Source: Rhodospirillaceae bacterium | Lineage (GTDB): Bacteria > Pseudomonadota > Alphaproteobacteria > Rhodospirillales > Rhodospirillaceae | NCBI GenBank assembly: GCA_018666155.1 | Contig: JABJAH010000065.1 | Span: 1-46,696 of the forward strand | DNA: 46,696 nucleotides | Direction of reading: 5' to 3' | In this document: piece by piece, positions 17,297-28,417 of the stretch | Position numbering within the stretch: position 1 is the stretch's first letter | Layout of the letters: each line of letters begins with the position of its first letter | The notes under the pieces: generated by a model | Databases searched by the model: none | Told to the model about the DNA's origin: nothing | Seen by the model: the letters and a program-made list of their open reading frames with translations, nothing else | Made by a program: the position numbers and the translations under genes

Positions 17297-17297
<1 letters not shown>
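16713..17297 (-). CDS. Precorrin-2 dehydrogenase / sirohydrochlorin ferrochelatase (Met8p / CysG N-terminal type)
   Basis: A 194-residue protein matching the N-terminal half of CysG and yeast Met8p, which oxidises precorrin-2 to sirohydrochlorin with NAD and may insert iron to give siroheme. The Rossmann start is VIGNGFAAAQRLDIL, a variant of the usual GGGxVAxRK. The characteristic central segment is VNVHDRQDLCDFHMPAIL, containing the DxxLCDF motif with the catalytic aspartate. It then runs VTVSTDGKVAGLSRILRDFL. The GTG start shares bases with the hemB stop (TAGTG), implying translational coupling. As the last gene of the ten-gene operon it would complete siroheme for the sulfite reductase encoded upstream. 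The methyltransferase half of CysG is supplied separately by cobA. Confidence 0.85.
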
Positions 17298-19000
<1,703 letters not shown>

Positions 19001-19004
<4 letters not shown>

Positions 19005-19921
19005 GCGGATAACAGTCGCTGGGCAGGCTCACGCAATTCACCACCGAGGCGTGCACCAAGCGCATCAGCCTCGTCGACCAGCCCGGTAACCAGGCCTGAC
19101 CACTCCTGAGTGCCATCTTCGGAGACGAGCAAAGCCGAAAGCTCCAATCGGTTTCCGTTGGCCCGGGCGATCGCCCCTAGAGCAAGGGCATCGGGCTGCG
19201 GTAGAGACTTCAGCAACGCACGCTCGGCGGTTACTTCTGCTGTGGTCCGCGCATGGTTAATCAACTGCAATGCCCGGCGAGCGATAAAGTTGTCTGAATG
19301 GCAAACAATACCGATAGCGCCTTGTGCGGGATCAGGCGGCAAAACGTCCAAGGGGAATATCTCCTGAACATGATTCAGTAAGCCGAGGCGGGCCAGTCCG
19401 GCGTACGCAAGGATGGTTCCATCACAATGGCCATTTTCTATCTGTGCAATTCTCTCTTCGACATTTCCCCGCAGCAGCGAGAACTGGAAGTCCGGGCGAA
19501 GCCGCCGTAAAAGCGCGCGCCTTCGGATTGACGAGGAGCCGAAGACAGCGCCGGTCGGCAAGGCATCAAAGCTCTTGTGGCCTGGGGCGACCAGCACTTC
19601 GCGCGGGTCTTCACGCTGAAGGGTCGCGCCGATAACCAAATTCGATTGCATCGTGGGCGCCATGTCTTTCATGGCATGAACAACGCAATCGATCTCTCCA
19701 GACGCCACGCAAGCATCCAGATTATCTGTGAACACGCCACGGCCGCCGAGATCTTCCAGGCTGGACGACCGATCACGATCGCCGGGCGTATCGAAAACAA
19801 CAACTTCAATATTATCCTGGAGATCCGGCACTTGGCGGCATAACGCGGCGCGCACCATTTCGACCTGCACGCGGGCAAGACGGCTGGGCCTGGTTCCAAT
19901 ACGGAGTTTAGGCCACGGCAC
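19001..19921 (-). CDS. hemC: Hydroxymethylbilane synthase (porphobilinogen deaminase) lacking the cofactor cysteine
   Basis: A 306-residue HemC that should polymerise four porphobilinogens to hydroxymethylbilane. I start at the GTG at 19921: AGGAGA lies six bases upstream and the product begins [16 protein letters not shown], the normal HemC start; longer readings run back into hemA. Substrate-binding motifs are present: LRIGTR, HAMKD with the catalytic aspartate at 86, GSSSIRR, LLRGNV and AGLARLG. In contrast, the loop that carries the dipyrromethane-binding cysteine (C242 of the E. coli enzyme in GGCQVP) reads [10 protein letters not shown] here, with D244 at the cysteine position. The two lysines before GGKG are also E and R. 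Whether it is active, or uses another anchoring residue, is open. Confidence 0.88.
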
Positions 19922-21203
19922 GAGACGTCTCCTTTGATCGCCAAACCCGAGCCAAGACATCAGACAACGCGTTGACCAAGTCATCGATCATGTCATCGGT
20001 ATGAAGCGGCGTCGGCGTTAAGCGTAAACGCTCCGTTCCGGGCGCAACGGTTGGCGCGAAAATCGGTTGGATGTAGAGGCTATACTCATCAAGGAGCAGC
20101 CTGGCCGCCTCCCGGGTAACAAAGGGGTCGCCGATGATCGTTGGGACGATATGGGAAGGCTCATCACGGAATGGGATGCCACGCGACCGCAAAGCGTCTT
20201 TCAAACACCGCACTTGCCTTTGATGTTTCGTCCGCAGTGCAGAAGCCTGACGAACGTGCCGAATAGACTCCAGGGCTGCATTGGCTAGAACAGGGGATAA
20301 CGCGGTTGTGAATATAAAACCAGGCGCGAAACTGCGGATGTAATCTATTGCCCGGCGAGAACCCGCGACATAACCGCCCATGACGCCAAACGCCTTGGCC
20401 AACGTGCCCTGTATGAAGTCGATATCTTGCGCTACCCCTTGAGCAGCCGCGACCCCTGCCCCGTCTGCCCCATATAGGCCGACCGCATGGACTTCATCAA
20501 CATAAGTCAACGCGTTGTATTGCTTCGCCAATGCAGAGATAGCGGCGAGAGGCGCGACGGTGCCATCCATCGAGTACACGGACTCACAAAGAATGATCTT
20601 GGGTCGCGCCGGGTCCAAGCCAGCTAAGAGTTGCTCAAGGTGGGCCACATCGTTGTGGCGGAATATGTGCTTCTCGGCCTTGCTGTGGCGGATACCCGCG
20701 ATCATAGACGCGTGGTTCATTTCATCGGACAACAGCACCGCGTTTGGCAGGCGAGACGCCAGAGTGCTTATCGCCGCTTCGTTGGCGACATAACCAGACG
20801 TGAATAGGAGTGCGGCCTCTTTGCAATGAAGCGATGCGATTTCCGTTTCCAGCTGGGTATGAACATTGTGGGTTCCGGCAATATTACGGGTTCCGCCGGC
20901 ACCGGCACCAAAACGTGTCGCCGAGTCATGCAACGCGGATTCCACAACCGGATGCTGCCCCATTCCGAGGTAGTCGTTGGAGCACCAAACCGTCACCTTT
21001 TTCGCCTCACCCGCCTGATGAAGAAGGGCGGTGGGGAACGCACCGGGCAATCTCTCGAGCCGCGCAAAATGACGGTAAAAGCCCGCGTCTTTCAACGCGT
21101 TCAAATCATGCTCGAAAGCCGCGTCATAATTAAACGCCGCTTCTGGTTGAGCAGGACGAACCTGCCGCAAAACCAAAGGTGATGAATTAGATTGGCTGGT
21201 CAT
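19908..21203 (-). CDS. hemA: 5-aminolevulinate synthase
   Basis: A 431-residue PLP enzyme of the alpha-oxoamine synthase family that condenses glycine and succinyl-CoA to 5-aminolevulinate. Motifs: [54 protein letters not shown] and the PLP-lysine site [13 protein letters not shown]. Length and the ALAS-type [10 protein letters not shown]-terminus distinguish it from KBL and AONS relatives. GAGG lies close to the ATG. It begins 9 bp after cysH and its 3' end overlaps hemC by 14 bp. This C4 pathway is characteristic of Alphaproteobacteria and is the best taxonomic clue in the window. Confidence 0.95.
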   Translation of the reverse strand: MTSQSNSSPLVLRQVRPAQPEAAFNYDAAFEHDLNALKDAGFYRHFARLERLPGAFPTALLHQAGEAKKVTVWCSNDYLGMGQHPVVESALHDSATRFGAGAGGTRNIAGTHNVHTQLETEIASLHCKEAALLFTSGYVANEAAISTLASRLPNAVLLSDEMNHASMIAGIRHSKAEKHIFRHNDVAHLEQLLAGLDPARPKIILCESVYSMDGTVAPLAAISALAKQYNALTYVDEVHAVGLYGADGAGVAAAQGVAQDIDFIQGTLAKAFGVMGGYVAGSRRAIDYIRSFAPGFIFTTALSPVLANAALESIRHVRQASALRTKHQRQVRCLKDALRSRGIPFRDEPSHIVPTIIGDPFVTREAARLLLDEYSLYIQPIFAPTVAPGTERLRLTPTPLHTDDMIDDLVNALSDVLARVWRSKETSRAVA

Positions 21204-21212
21204 ACAGAACCT

Positions 21213-21911
21213 CTACGCCGCTGGACTCAAACTAGGGCGATGGATACCGCATTCGGTTTTTGCCTGCCCCTGCCACCGCCCAGCACGCTGATCTTCGCCA
21301 GCGCCAACCGGCATGGTGCAGGTGAAGCAACCGATGGAGGGATAGCCCTCCTTCACCAAAGGATGCCGGGGCAGATCGTGTAATTCGAAGTACGCGTCGA
21401 GGTCGGACTGCGGCCAATCCAGCAGGGGACTAAGGACAAGACGGTCGTCTTGTATTTGAACACCCGATACGCGTTTACGATCAATGTTCTGGAATTTCTT
21501 CCGGCCGGTAATCCAGGCGTCAAACCCCTCAAGCGCGCGCGCCAATGGCCAAGTCTTGCGAACCGCGCAGCACCGATCTGGATCGTTTCGCCACAACGCA
21601 CCCGATCGATCTTCTGTCTTAATGTCTACCGTCTCTGGGTGAACCGTACGAACATTGGTTAGACCAAGATGCGCCGCCAGGTCAGCCTGGTAATCGTATG
21701 TCACCGCAAAAAGTTTCCCCGTATCAAGAAAGACGACGGGGAAGTCTTTGCTCACTTGAGCCGCCATATGCAGCAACACCGCTGACTCAGCACCAAAAGA
21801 CGAGACCAACGCGATGCGGTCACGATAAACCTCAAGCGCATGAGTGATCATGTCTATGCCCGACAACCCGTCGAGACGAAAACGGGCGCTATGACGAACC
21901 GTCTCGGTCAT
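21213..21911 (-). CDS. cysH: Adenylyl-sulfate (APS) reductase
   Basis: A 232-residue assimilatory reductase that reduces APS to sulfite with thioredoxin-type donors. The PP-loop opens SSFGAES near residue 37. The iron-sulfur cysteines C114-C115 (DRCCAVRK) and C195, C198 (GCFTC) mark the [4Fe-4S] APS-specific form rather than the PAPS form. The catalytic cysteine lies in TECGIH (C221). ATGA overlap with DUF934 ensures coupling. It makes the sulfite consumed by CysI encoded two genes upstream in the same operon. Confidence 0.93.
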   Translation of the reverse strand: MTETVRHSARFRLDGLSGIDMITHALEVYRDRIALVSSFGAESAVLLHMAAQVSKDFPVVFLDTGKLFAVTYDYQADLAAHLGLTNVRTVHPETVDIKTEDRSGALWRNDPDRCCAVRKTWPLARALEGFDAWITGRKKFQNIDRKRVSGVQIQDDRLVLSPLLDWPQSDLDAYFELHDLPRHPLVKEGYPSIGCFTCTMPVGAGEDQRAGRWQGQAKTECGIHRPSLSPAA

Positions 21912-22426
21912 TCCGCTGCGACCTCCACTGCGGATCGGCGCAGATCACTGACGAGACTCACATGGCTATCTGTAGCGGCCTGATAGGCCACGCTATACGC
22001 CGCGAGGGACGCCTTGAATTGTTCGACAGAAAATTGCGGTGGCACGGCAATCGTCGAGAATCCGCAGCGCACGAGAAATAGTGCCTGGTCTGGCAAAATA
22101 TCTCCGGATGCCCGCAAGTCACCGGCAAAGCCGTAATCCCGCCGAATAGTAACGGCTGTGGAAAACGGTCGACCGTCTTTGAACTGGGAAAACACGAGTT
22201 CAATTAGTCCCAGGTGTGGTGCGTATTCGACGATCTCGTTTACGTCGTCTTCGACGGTCAAACGGACACCAACACGAGACAAGGATGACTGATCCGACGC
22301 GTCAAAATGCTCTTTTAAAGTAGAAAGGGAGACAATCGCCGACTCTAGCGACCCCGACTCTTCTCCGACCTCGACAGAACGCCAAAGTTGATCTTTCACC
22401 TCGCCTTGGATGTTAACCACGGTCAT
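21908..22426 (-). CDS. DUF934 protein, sulfite-reduction associated
   Basis: A 172-residue DUF934 (CysX-like) protein. I start at the ATG at 22426 with AAGGAG seven bases upstream, which makes it overlap cysI by 14 bp. The family core is FKDGRPFSTAVTIRRDYGFAGDLRASGDILPDQALFLVRCGF. DUF934 genes are consistently placed between cysI and cysH in Alphaproteobacteria and related groups. Their biochemical role is not established; an accessory role in sulfite reductase assembly or electron transfer is inferred only from this conserved position. Confidence 0.88.
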   Translation of the reverse strand: MTVVNIQGEVKDQLWRSVEVGEESGSLESAIVSLSTLKEHFDASDQSSLSRVGVRLTVEDDVNEIVEYAPHLGLIELVFSQFKDGRPFSTAVTIRRDYGFAGDLRASGDILPDQALFLVRCGFSTIAVPPQFSVEQFKASLAAYSVAYQAATDSHVSLVSDLRRSAVEVAAE

Positions 22427-24068
22427 AGAGGCGCTCCTTAAACGGAGCATGCCCCGTACGTTCCAAGGTCTGCGAAAATAGCTCTCCTGCAGTCCGGATT
22501 GTCAGATACGTCGACACAATAGTCTCGACCGCATCCACGATTCCATCTTCGTCAAAACCAGGCCCGACGATCTTTCCGACCGCGGACTCGGCATTGCCCT
22601 GACCACCGAGGGTCAACTGATACCGCTCTTCGCCTTTCTTATCGACGCCGAGAATTCCGATGTGGCCCGCGTGGTGATGACCACAGGCGTTAATGCATCC
22701 TGATATTCGGATATCGAGCGGCCCAATATCATGTTGGCTTTCAAGGTCTGCAAAACGTTCACTGATACGTTGCGAGATTGGAATAGACCGGGCATTGGCG
22801 AGAGAGCAGTAATCTAGACCGGGACAAGCGATGATATCCGTGGCTAGCCCTACATTGGGTGTGGCAAGACCCAGTCGGTCAAGCTCACTCCAAAGCACAA
22901 AAAGATCAGCCTGACGTACATGGGGCAGAACCAGATTCTGTGTATAGGTTACCCGCACTTCACCGAGGCTAAACCGGTCCGCCAAATCGGCGATGGCATA
23001 CATTTGTTCCGCTGTCGCATCTCCGGGGATGCCGCCAATCGGTTTTAGAGAAAGGGTGACAATCGTATAGCCGGGCGTTTTGTGCGCGTGGGTGTTGGAC
23101 TCGGACCAGAGGCGCAAGTCAGGGGATTCGGCAAAGGTTTCTTCAAGGCGCACTCCCGCAATCTCATCAGCTCGCAAAAAGGGCAAAGCAAACATTTCGC
23201 GGATGCGGCTAACTTCTTCGTCATCGACCGCCAAAAGCACGGGGTCAAGCAGCCCAAACTCAGCATCGACCTGCGACTTAAACGCCTCTACGCCTAAGCT
23301 CTGCACCAGAATTTTGACGCGTGCCTTATAGATGTTATCGCGGCGCCCATGCCGGTTGTAGACACGCAATACGGCATCGAGGTAGCGCAACAGGTCCTTG
23401 GCCGGCAAAAACGAATTGATAAGCGGCGCAACAATCGGCGTTCGGCCTTGCCCGCCACCGACATAGACCTCAAAGCCAAGCTCTCCCGCGTCATCGTGGA
23501 CAATCTTGAGGCCAATGTCGTGAAACTTGATTGCGGCCCTATCCGCATCCGCCCCGGTCACCGCGATTTTGAATTTGCGCGGCAAAAAGGAGAACTCAGG
23601 ATGAAACGTGGACCACTGCCTGATTATTTCCGACCACACGCGCGGATCGTCCCGTTCGTCAGCCGCGGCACCGGCGTAAGGATCAGCCGTCACGTTACGG
23701 ATGCAGTTCCCGCTGGTTTGGATCGCATGAAGGTCAATTTCAGAAAGGTCGTATAGGAGGTCCGGCGCGGTGCTTAGCTCAATCCAATTGTATTGGATGT
23801 TTTGACGCGTGGTGAAATGGCCGTACCCACGGTCATAGGTCTCTGCGATGTAAGCAAGCTTCCGCATCTGATCCGACGACAGTGCGCCATACGGTATCGC
23901 CACGCGCAACATGTAGGCGTGCAATTGAAGATACAGACCGTTCATCAGCCGTAGCGGCTTGAATTGGTCTTCTGTTAGCTCGCCGTCTAGCCGGCGCCGC
24001 ACCTGATCGCGGAACTCTGCAACGCGTTGATTGAGGAGCGACTTATCGATGGAATCGTAAACGTACAT
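22413..24068 (-). CDS. cysI: Sulfite reductase hemoprotein (siroheme / [4Fe-4S])
   Basis: A 551-residue siroheme-dependent reductase that converts sulfite to sulfide. N-terminal and central motifs include GYGHFTTRQNIQYNWIEL and SGNCIRNVTADPYAG, which lines the siroheme pocket. The cluster and siroheme cysteines are in CPGLDYC and GCINACGHHH. The length fits the ferredoxin-type or single-subunit enzymes, and no CysJ flavoprotein gene is nearby, so the donor is unknown. It starts three bases after DUF2849. A nitrite reductase is excluded mainly by the operon context (APS reductase, siroheme genes). Confidence 0.92.
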   Translation of the reverse strand: MYVYDSIDKSLLNQRVAEFRDQVRRRLDGELTEDQFKPLRLMNGLYLQLHAYMLRVAIPYGALSSDQMRKLAYIAETYDRGYGHFTTRQNIQYNWIELSTAPDLLYDLSEIDLHAIQTSGNCIRNVTADPYAGAAADERDDPRVWSEIIRQWSTFHPEFSFLPRKFKIAVTGADADRAAIKFHDIGLKIVHDDAGELGFEVYVGGGQGRTPIVAPLINSFLPAKDLLRYLDAVLRVYNRHGRRDNIYKARVKILVQSLGVEAFKSQVDAEFGLLDPVLLAVDDEEVSRIREMFALPFLRADEIAGVRLEETFAESPDLRLWSESNTHAHKTPGYTIVTLSLKPIGGIPGDATAEQMYAIADLADRFSLGEVRVTYTQNLVLPHVRQADLFVLWSELDRLGLATPNVGLATDIIACPGLDYCSLANARSIPISQRISERFADLESQHDIGPLDIRISGCINACGHHHAGHIGILGVDKKGEERYQLTLGGQGNAESAVGKIVGPGFDEDGIVDAVETIVSTYLTIRTAGELFSQTLERTGHAPFKERLYDRG

Positions 24069-24071
24069 AAC

Positions 24072-24368
24072 TTAACCCTCTGGGCCTCCGGCTGGTCGCG
24101 ATTGATGGTCACCAACAGTTGGGCCATGGCTACGAATGCGTTCGCGAAGGCGCACCGGATGTATGCTGTGGCCTGAGCCAACCTCGACTTCATAACAGGC
24201 GACGACGATGTTTTGCTCCTCCGAGCGTCGACCAACGCGAAGGGTTTCTTCGAGATCTTCGCGAGAAACAATTTTGGCGTCGTCAACTTGGTTTGACCAT
24301 CGCCCCTGGTCAGTGAAGTAAACGACGGATCCGTCATCCAGGCGGTTCGCAGAAACTACGTAAGACAT
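24072..24368 (-). CDS. DUF2849 protein
   Basis: A 98-residue protein starting at the ATG at 24368, four bases after the cobA stop; longer readings extend into cobA. It has the DUF2849 pattern: SANRLDDGSVVYFTDQGRWSNQVDDA and later VACYEVEVGSGHSIHPVRLRERIRSHGPTV. The family is largely alphaproteobacterial and is almost always encoded between the siroheme methyltransferase and cysI. No enzymatic activity is known; a role in sulfite reductase function is inference from position. Confidence 0.88.
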   Translation of the reverse strand: MSYVVSANRLDDGSVVYFTDQGRWSNQVDDAKIVSREDLEETLRVGRRSEEQNIVVACYEVEVGSGHSIHPVRLRERIRSHGPTVGDHQSRPAGGPEG

Positions 24369-24372
24369 GGCT

Positions 24373-25236
24373 TTACCCCATCGCGTGATGAACCCAAGCG
24401 AACGGTGCGCTGGGTTCAGGAATAGTGTGAACAGGCGGAAGGGTGTCGACATCCGGCAGACTCAAGGCCGCCACATTTCCGACGACCAACAACGCTGGTG
24501 TGACGACGTCGTGAAGGTCTATGTCGGCTACCAAAGCCGCAAGGGTCGTATGGATCAGCCGTTGATCGGGCAGCGTTGCACGCTCAATGACCGCAACAGG
24601 CGTCGATTCAGAGACACCGCCACCGCGCAGTTGGTCCACGATCTTTCCAGCATTTGAAACGCCCATGTAGATAACCAGAGTCCGTTTCGATGAAACGAGG
24701 CCATCGAGCTCAGGAATCGTGCCATCCAGGGTATGCCCGGTGACAAACGTCACGGATGTGGCAACGTCACGGTGGGTCAACGGCATTCCGTGCTCGGCTG
24801 CCGCTGCAATCGCCGCTGTTATCCCTGGAATAACCTTTACCAGAATACCTTGAGAACGCAGATCCGAGAGCTCTTCGCCACCGCGACCGAATATGAAGGG
24901 GTCTCCGCCTTTGAGTCGGACCACTTGGTTACCGGCTAAGGCATCATCTCGCATTTTGTCTTGTATGACCTGCTGCGGCATTGCGCTAAACCCTTTGCGC
25001 TTGCCGACAAAGATTTGTCTCGCCTTTGGATTGACGAACGCCAGAACAGAGTCATCAACCAAACTGTCGTAGTAAACGGCATCGGCGTGTTCCAGCGCTT
25101 TTACCGCCCGGATCGTCAAAAGGTCGGCAGCGCCGGGCCCCGCCCCGACTAAGGAGACAGACCCCACTCGTCCATTAGCTTCGCTGATCTGGACGAGGTC
25201 CGTGTTGGATATCTGTATGGCATTCATGGCGCGCAT
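24373..25236 (-). CDS. cobA: Uroporphyrinogen-III C-methyltransferase (SUMT)
   Basis: A 287-residue SAM-dependent methyltransferase that converts uroporphyrinogen III to precorrin-2, the branch point to siroheme. Family motifs: VSLVGAGPGAADLLTIRA, VRLKGGDPFIFGRGGEE, VIPGITAAIAAAA, PLTHRDVATSVTFVTGH and YMGV. It lacks the CysG dehydrogenase domain, which is encoded separately at the end of the operon. It is the first gene of the ten-gene run; the start may be this ATG or the one three codons later (25227), as neither has a strong ribosome-binding site. The 200-bp leader holds inverted repeats near 25381-25447. Confidence 0.92.
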   Translation of the reverse strand: MRAMNAIQISNTDLVQISEANGRVGSVSLVGAGPGAADLLTIRAVKALEHADAVYYDSLVDDSVLAFVNPKARQIFVGKRKGFSAMPQQVIQDKMRDDALAGNQVVRLKGGDPFIFGRGGEELSDLRSQGILVKVIPGITAAIAAAAEHGMPLTHRDVATSVTFVTGHTLDGTIPELDGLVSSKRTLVIYMGVSNAGKIVDQLRGGGVSESTPVAVIERATLPDQRLIHTTLAALVADIDLHDVVTPALLVVGNVAALSLPDVDTLPPVHTIPEPSAPFAWVHHAMG

Positions 25237-25380
25237 CCATCGTTGATTCGATATGCGCGTGGTTTAGAAGCCTGAGCGATGAAAAGGGATACTTCTTCTC
25301 TTAATAGGGTGATTACGCCGGTTTATATAGAATTTTCTTCTTCTTGTTGATTTGAAAGAAGACCATTCATCTATACGGAC

Positions 25381-25447
25381 AGGGTCGTGCTTCGCTGACC
25401 TCGACCCTAACTCGGCTCACCGCATGAGGCACTGAGCCGCTAGCGGC
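25381..25447. promoter_or_regulatory. Stacked inverted repeats between the hydrolase gene and cobA
   Basis: Three inverted repeats lie in a row: AGGGTCG at 25381-25387 with CGACCCT at 25402-25408; GGCTCA at 25414-25419 with TGAGCC at 25433-25438; and the perfect palindrome GCCGCTAGCGGC at 25436-25447, which contains the stop codon of the hydrolase gene. No T tract follows on either strand, so a standard intrinsic terminator is not supported. They may be mRNA hairpins at the hydrolase 3' end or control elements ahead of the siroheme/sulfite operon. Confidence 0.4.
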
Positions 25448-26234
25448 GCAGCCATTCCAGCACAGCCGCATTAAATGCTTCTGGTTGATTCAGATTGGAT
25501 AAGTGGGCGGCGTTCTCAATAACCTCCAGGTCACCATTCTCGACCGCGGTCGCTATTTGACCCATCACTTCTGGCGGGGCCGCAACATCGTCACTCCCCG
25601 TGACACATAAACAAGGTGCCACAAGTGAGGGTAGCCGAGACTGGTAGTTCAAAGTCGTGAGTGCGGCCGCGCAGCCGCTAAACCCGTGAACGCTGGTCCC
25701 CAGAAACATGTCTTGCACCAGCTTTACGGTCTCCGCGTTACTCGGGGCCGCTCGAAATTCGTCGGTGAGCCACCGCCCAGACGTCCCTTCCCAAAGCGCG
25801 CCCAAGCCCTTCTCAGTCGCAATTGCAATGCGCTCTCGCCAACCATCTGCGTATTGAGGCGTCGATTCAACGATGGCGTCACAACAAATAACGCGTCGCA
25901 CTAAATCAGGATATTCGAGGGCAAGCCCAACTGCCGTGGCGCCACCAAGCGAGATCCCCATGATGTCCACGTTCTCAATTTTGAGCGCCGCCAGCAGGCC
26001 GACAAGGTCGTCAACCAACGTTGAGATCGTATAATCCCCGGCCGGTACGTCACTGCCGCCGTGGCCACGCGTGTCGTATCGCAACACTCGATGAGATTGC
26101 GTGAACGCGTCCATTTGCGGCGCCCACATCCGGTGGTCCGTGGCTAAAGAGTGACAAAGCACGATCCATGGCTTGTCCGCTTCACCATCTATTGTGTAGG
26201 CGAGATTAATGCCGTTAGCGGCGACAAACTGCAT
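25440..26234 (-). CDS. Alpha/beta hydrolase, 3-oxoadipate enol-lactonase-like
   Basis: A 264-residue alpha/beta hydrolase starting at the ATG at 26234, after AAAGGG; the open frame upstream runs into the next gene and is not coding. The nucleophile elbow is GIS95LGG. The oxyanion region is LCHSLATDHRMW, followed by RVLRYDTRGHGGS, and the catalytic histidine lies in ENAAHLSNLNQPEAF. The order and spacing resemble PcaD-type enol-lactonases. Only 23 bp separate it from the luciferase-like gene, suggesting a two-gene unit acting on one substrate. The natural ester or lactone is not known. Confidence 0.82.
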   Translation of the reverse strand: MQFVAANGINLAYTIDGEADKPWIVLCHSLATDHRMWAPQMDAFTQSHRVLRYDTRGHGGSDVPAGDYTISTLVDDLVGLLAALKIENVDIMGISLGGATAVGLALEYPDLVRRVICCDAIVESTPQYADGWRERIAIATEKGLGALWEGTSGRWLTDEFRAAPSNAETVKLVQDMFLGTSVHGFSGCAAALTTLNYQSRLPSLVAPCLCVTGSDDVAAPPEVMGQIATAVENGDLEVIENAAHLSNLNQPEAFNAAVLEWLRR

Positions 26235-26257
26235 GACGTTACCCTTTTTGGCCGGCT

Positions 26258-27346
26258 TCAGCTGCCAATCGCCGTATTGATTTCCGGAAGGACTTTCTCC
26301 GCTAACAATACCATAGAGCGACGTGACAGCTCTTTGTCTGTCCAATCTTTGCCCGCATATAAGAGAGTTCCGAAGTCGCCCGTGGTTTCTCGAAAGGCAA
26401 GCAATTCTTCGGCGACTTTGTCGGGTGTGCCCCAGATCACAAGGTCATCAAGAACACCGTCAACGGTTACAGCATCATCGCTCATGCCTTGATCAGACTT
26501 GAACAGATTGGCTCGTCCGCTCTTCTTCATTTTTGTGACGATCTGATTGTAGTAGTAGCGATACGGACTTTGCGGCCCCAGCGCGTATGCCTTCGCTGTC
26601 TCGAGGTCGTCAGCCACAAAAATACTTTTCGCGACCCTCCAGCTATCAGGATCTGCTTTTCGGCCGCTTTGTTCGCAACCTTCGACATACTTAGGCCAAT
26701 GACTGGCCACCCACTGCGGCAGAAGGAAGTTAGCGGAGATCGGCTCCCAGCCGCGGGCGGCGGCAGAGATCAATCCTTTTGAGAAAGGCGCCACTGCTGT
26801 CACGATGATTGGCGGGTGTGGCGTCTGTAACGGCTTCGGCAGAATGCCCTGGCCGATTTCTGGAATCATGGTTTTCTCGGTCGTCACTGACCAATGCTTG
26901 CCAGAAATATTGTATGGCGGATCAGAGGCCCAAATTTCGAGCACCGTGTCGATGGCTTCGACAAACATCTCGGTGCGATCATTGTCTAGGTTGCCAAACG
27001 CTTCAACATCCGACAACAGACCGCCCGGGCTAATACCGAAATTAAACCGGCCATCGAGAAGATGATCGAGCATGGCGATTTGCGAGGCGACAGCCGCTGG
27101 ATGCGCGTTGGGCATATTGACCGTGCCCGTTCCGAGGCGGATCGATTTTGTCGCCTCCGCTAATGTCGCGATAAACATCGCGCAAGACGTAATGTTCTCG
27201 GCCTGATCCGTCGCATGCTCTCCGACATACCCTTCCGTAAAGCCAAGCTCATCCGCCAACAGAAAAGCTTCGCGATCTTCGCGTAAACTTTGTCGCCAAT
27301 CCTTACCGAGCGGATGGATTGGCATCGTGAAAAAACCAAGATTCAT
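26258..27346 (-). CDS. LLM-class flavin-dependent oxidoreductase (luciferase-like monooxygenase)
   Basis: A 362-residue TIM-barrel monooxygenase using reduced flavin. The start is MNLGFFTMPIHPLGKDW at the ATG at 27346 (a GTG lies two codons earlier); AGGTG is upstream. Typical segments are ADELGFTEGYVGEHATD, IRLGTGTVNMPNAHPA and LDHLLDGRFNFGISPGG, and the C-terminal DDLVIWGTPDKVAEEL. It is cotranscribed with the alpha/beta hydrolase, a common oxygenase-plus-hydrolase pairing in degradation of organic compounds. A separate flavin reductase is not nearby. Confidence 0.88.
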   Translation of the reverse strand: MNLGFFTMPIHPLGKDWRQSLREDREAFLLADELGFTEGYVGEHATDQAENITSCAMFIATLAEATKSIRLGTGTVNMPNAHPAAVASQIAMLDHLLDGRFNFGISPGGLLSDVEAFGNLDNDRTEMFVEAIDTVLEIWASDPPYNISGKHWSVTTEKTMIPEIGQGILPKPLQTPHPPIIVTAVAPFSKGLISAAARGWEPISANFLLPQWVASHWPKYVEGCEQSGRKADPDSWRVAKSIFVADDLETAKAYALGPQSPYRYYYNQIVTKMKKSGRANLFKSDQGMSDDAVTVDGVLDDLVIWGTPDKVAEELLAFRETTGDFGTLLYAGKDWTDKELSRRSMVLLAEKVLPEINTAIGS

Positions 27347-27457
27347 ATTCACCTACCCATATCGAAAGAGGCCAAACATAGGCCTGACGAGAGCAGAACC
27401 GAAAATGATAAGCGGTAATATAGGGGATCAAATATGATGATAGCTAAAATGGATTGC

Positions 27458-28384
27458 TTACGTTGCGCGACCTAAACGGTCCGATATCTGACCGCAAATA
27501 TCCTGAATTTCCTTTATGAGTACGGTCGTAAACTGTTGTGCAGCAGGGCTAAGGGCCCCTACCGCGGGCTGGATCAGCACATAGTCAACTGACAACGTCG
27601 GTTGCTTTATAGGGTGGAGCTTCCTCACGTGACCAGGCAAATCAGGCAAACAAATTGCACCAGGAAGAATGGCTGCCCAATCACTTTGCGCCACCACTTC
27701 TAAAGTCCCCATCATGGCATCCATTTCTATTATTTTATCCACGTTAGCGCCGACGCCAGCCAAATAAGTATCTATGCGTGCTCTTCTCGCATTTCCTGTG
27801 CCCGGTACAATGAGATTTAGTGAGCCGCAATCAGCCAAAATTACTGGCTCTAGATGAGTGCGAGACGTGTCCAAACTGGTGACAAAAATCTCGCAATCAC
27901 GAGCAATATGCTGAGATCTGATGCCGGCGTGAGCACCGGTTGGCGGCACGATGGCAAAGTCCACTTCACCCCTTACGACAGCCTCCGACAACACTCCACT
28001 GTAAGCTTCAACAATATCTAGACGAACGTGTGGGTACCGCTGAGTAAATACGTTTAGAGCGCGCGGCAGTGCAGCACGGGAAAACGTTGGCATCAAACCC
28101 ACCGTCACAGTCCCAGTCAGCTCTCCCTCTAAACCACGAAGTTCCTCTTCAGATTCGCTAAGGTCGTTAAGTATAGAGGCGGCACGCAGGTAAAAGCGTT
28201 CTCCGGCAGGCGTCGGAACGACCCCGGCAGGTGAACGGTCAAAAAGAGCGCATCGGAGCGTCTTCTCTAGCTCCTTGATCTGCATGCTGAGACCAGACTG
28301 GGTCGCATTAATACGCTCAGCAGCCGCAGTAAACGAGCGCTCTTGATAGACGGCCACGAAAGTCCTTAGATGCTGCAACTTCAT
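27458..28384 (-). CDS. LysR-family transcriptional regulator
   Basis: A 308-residue regulator. The winged-helix domain covers residues 1-60 (MKLQHLRTFVAVYQERSFTAAAERINATQSGLSMQIKEL), and the substrate-binding domain follows with VGLMPTFSRAALPRAL. I start at the ATG at 28384. It is divergent from the triple-RidA gene, with 153 bp between them that include a good dyad (28418-28434), the usual arrangement in which a LysR protein controls the facing catabolic genes. It may also affect the luciferase/hydrolase pair downstream on its own strand. The inducer is unknown. Confidence 0.92.
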   Translation of the reverse strand: MKLQHLRTFVAVYQERSFTAAAERINATQSGLSMQIKELEKTLRCALFDRSPAGVVPTPAGERFYLRAASILNDLSESEEELRGLEGELTGTVTVGLMPTFSRAALPRALNVFTQRYPHVRLDIVEAYSGVLSEAVVRGEVDFAIVPPTGAHAGIRSQHIARDCEIFVTSLDTSRTHLEPVILADCGSLNLIVPGTGNARRARIDTYLAGVGANVDKIIEMDAMMGTLEVVAQSDWAAILPGAICLPDLPGHVRKLHPIKQPTLSVDYVLIQPAVGALSPAAQQFTTVLIKEIQDICGQISDRLGRAT

Positions 28385-28417
28385 GGGTGTTATCCTCAAT
28401 GTGCGCAATCAACTTTT

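Noticed and set aside
19922..19984. Upstream start for hemC inside hemA
   Set aside because: The added residues do not match HemC, whereas the GTG at 19921 has AGGAGA six bases away and gives the family N-terminus.
25381..25447. Stacked hairpins as a standard intrinsic terminator of the hydrolase gene
   Set aside because: No run of T follows on either strand; kept only as a possible regulatory structure.
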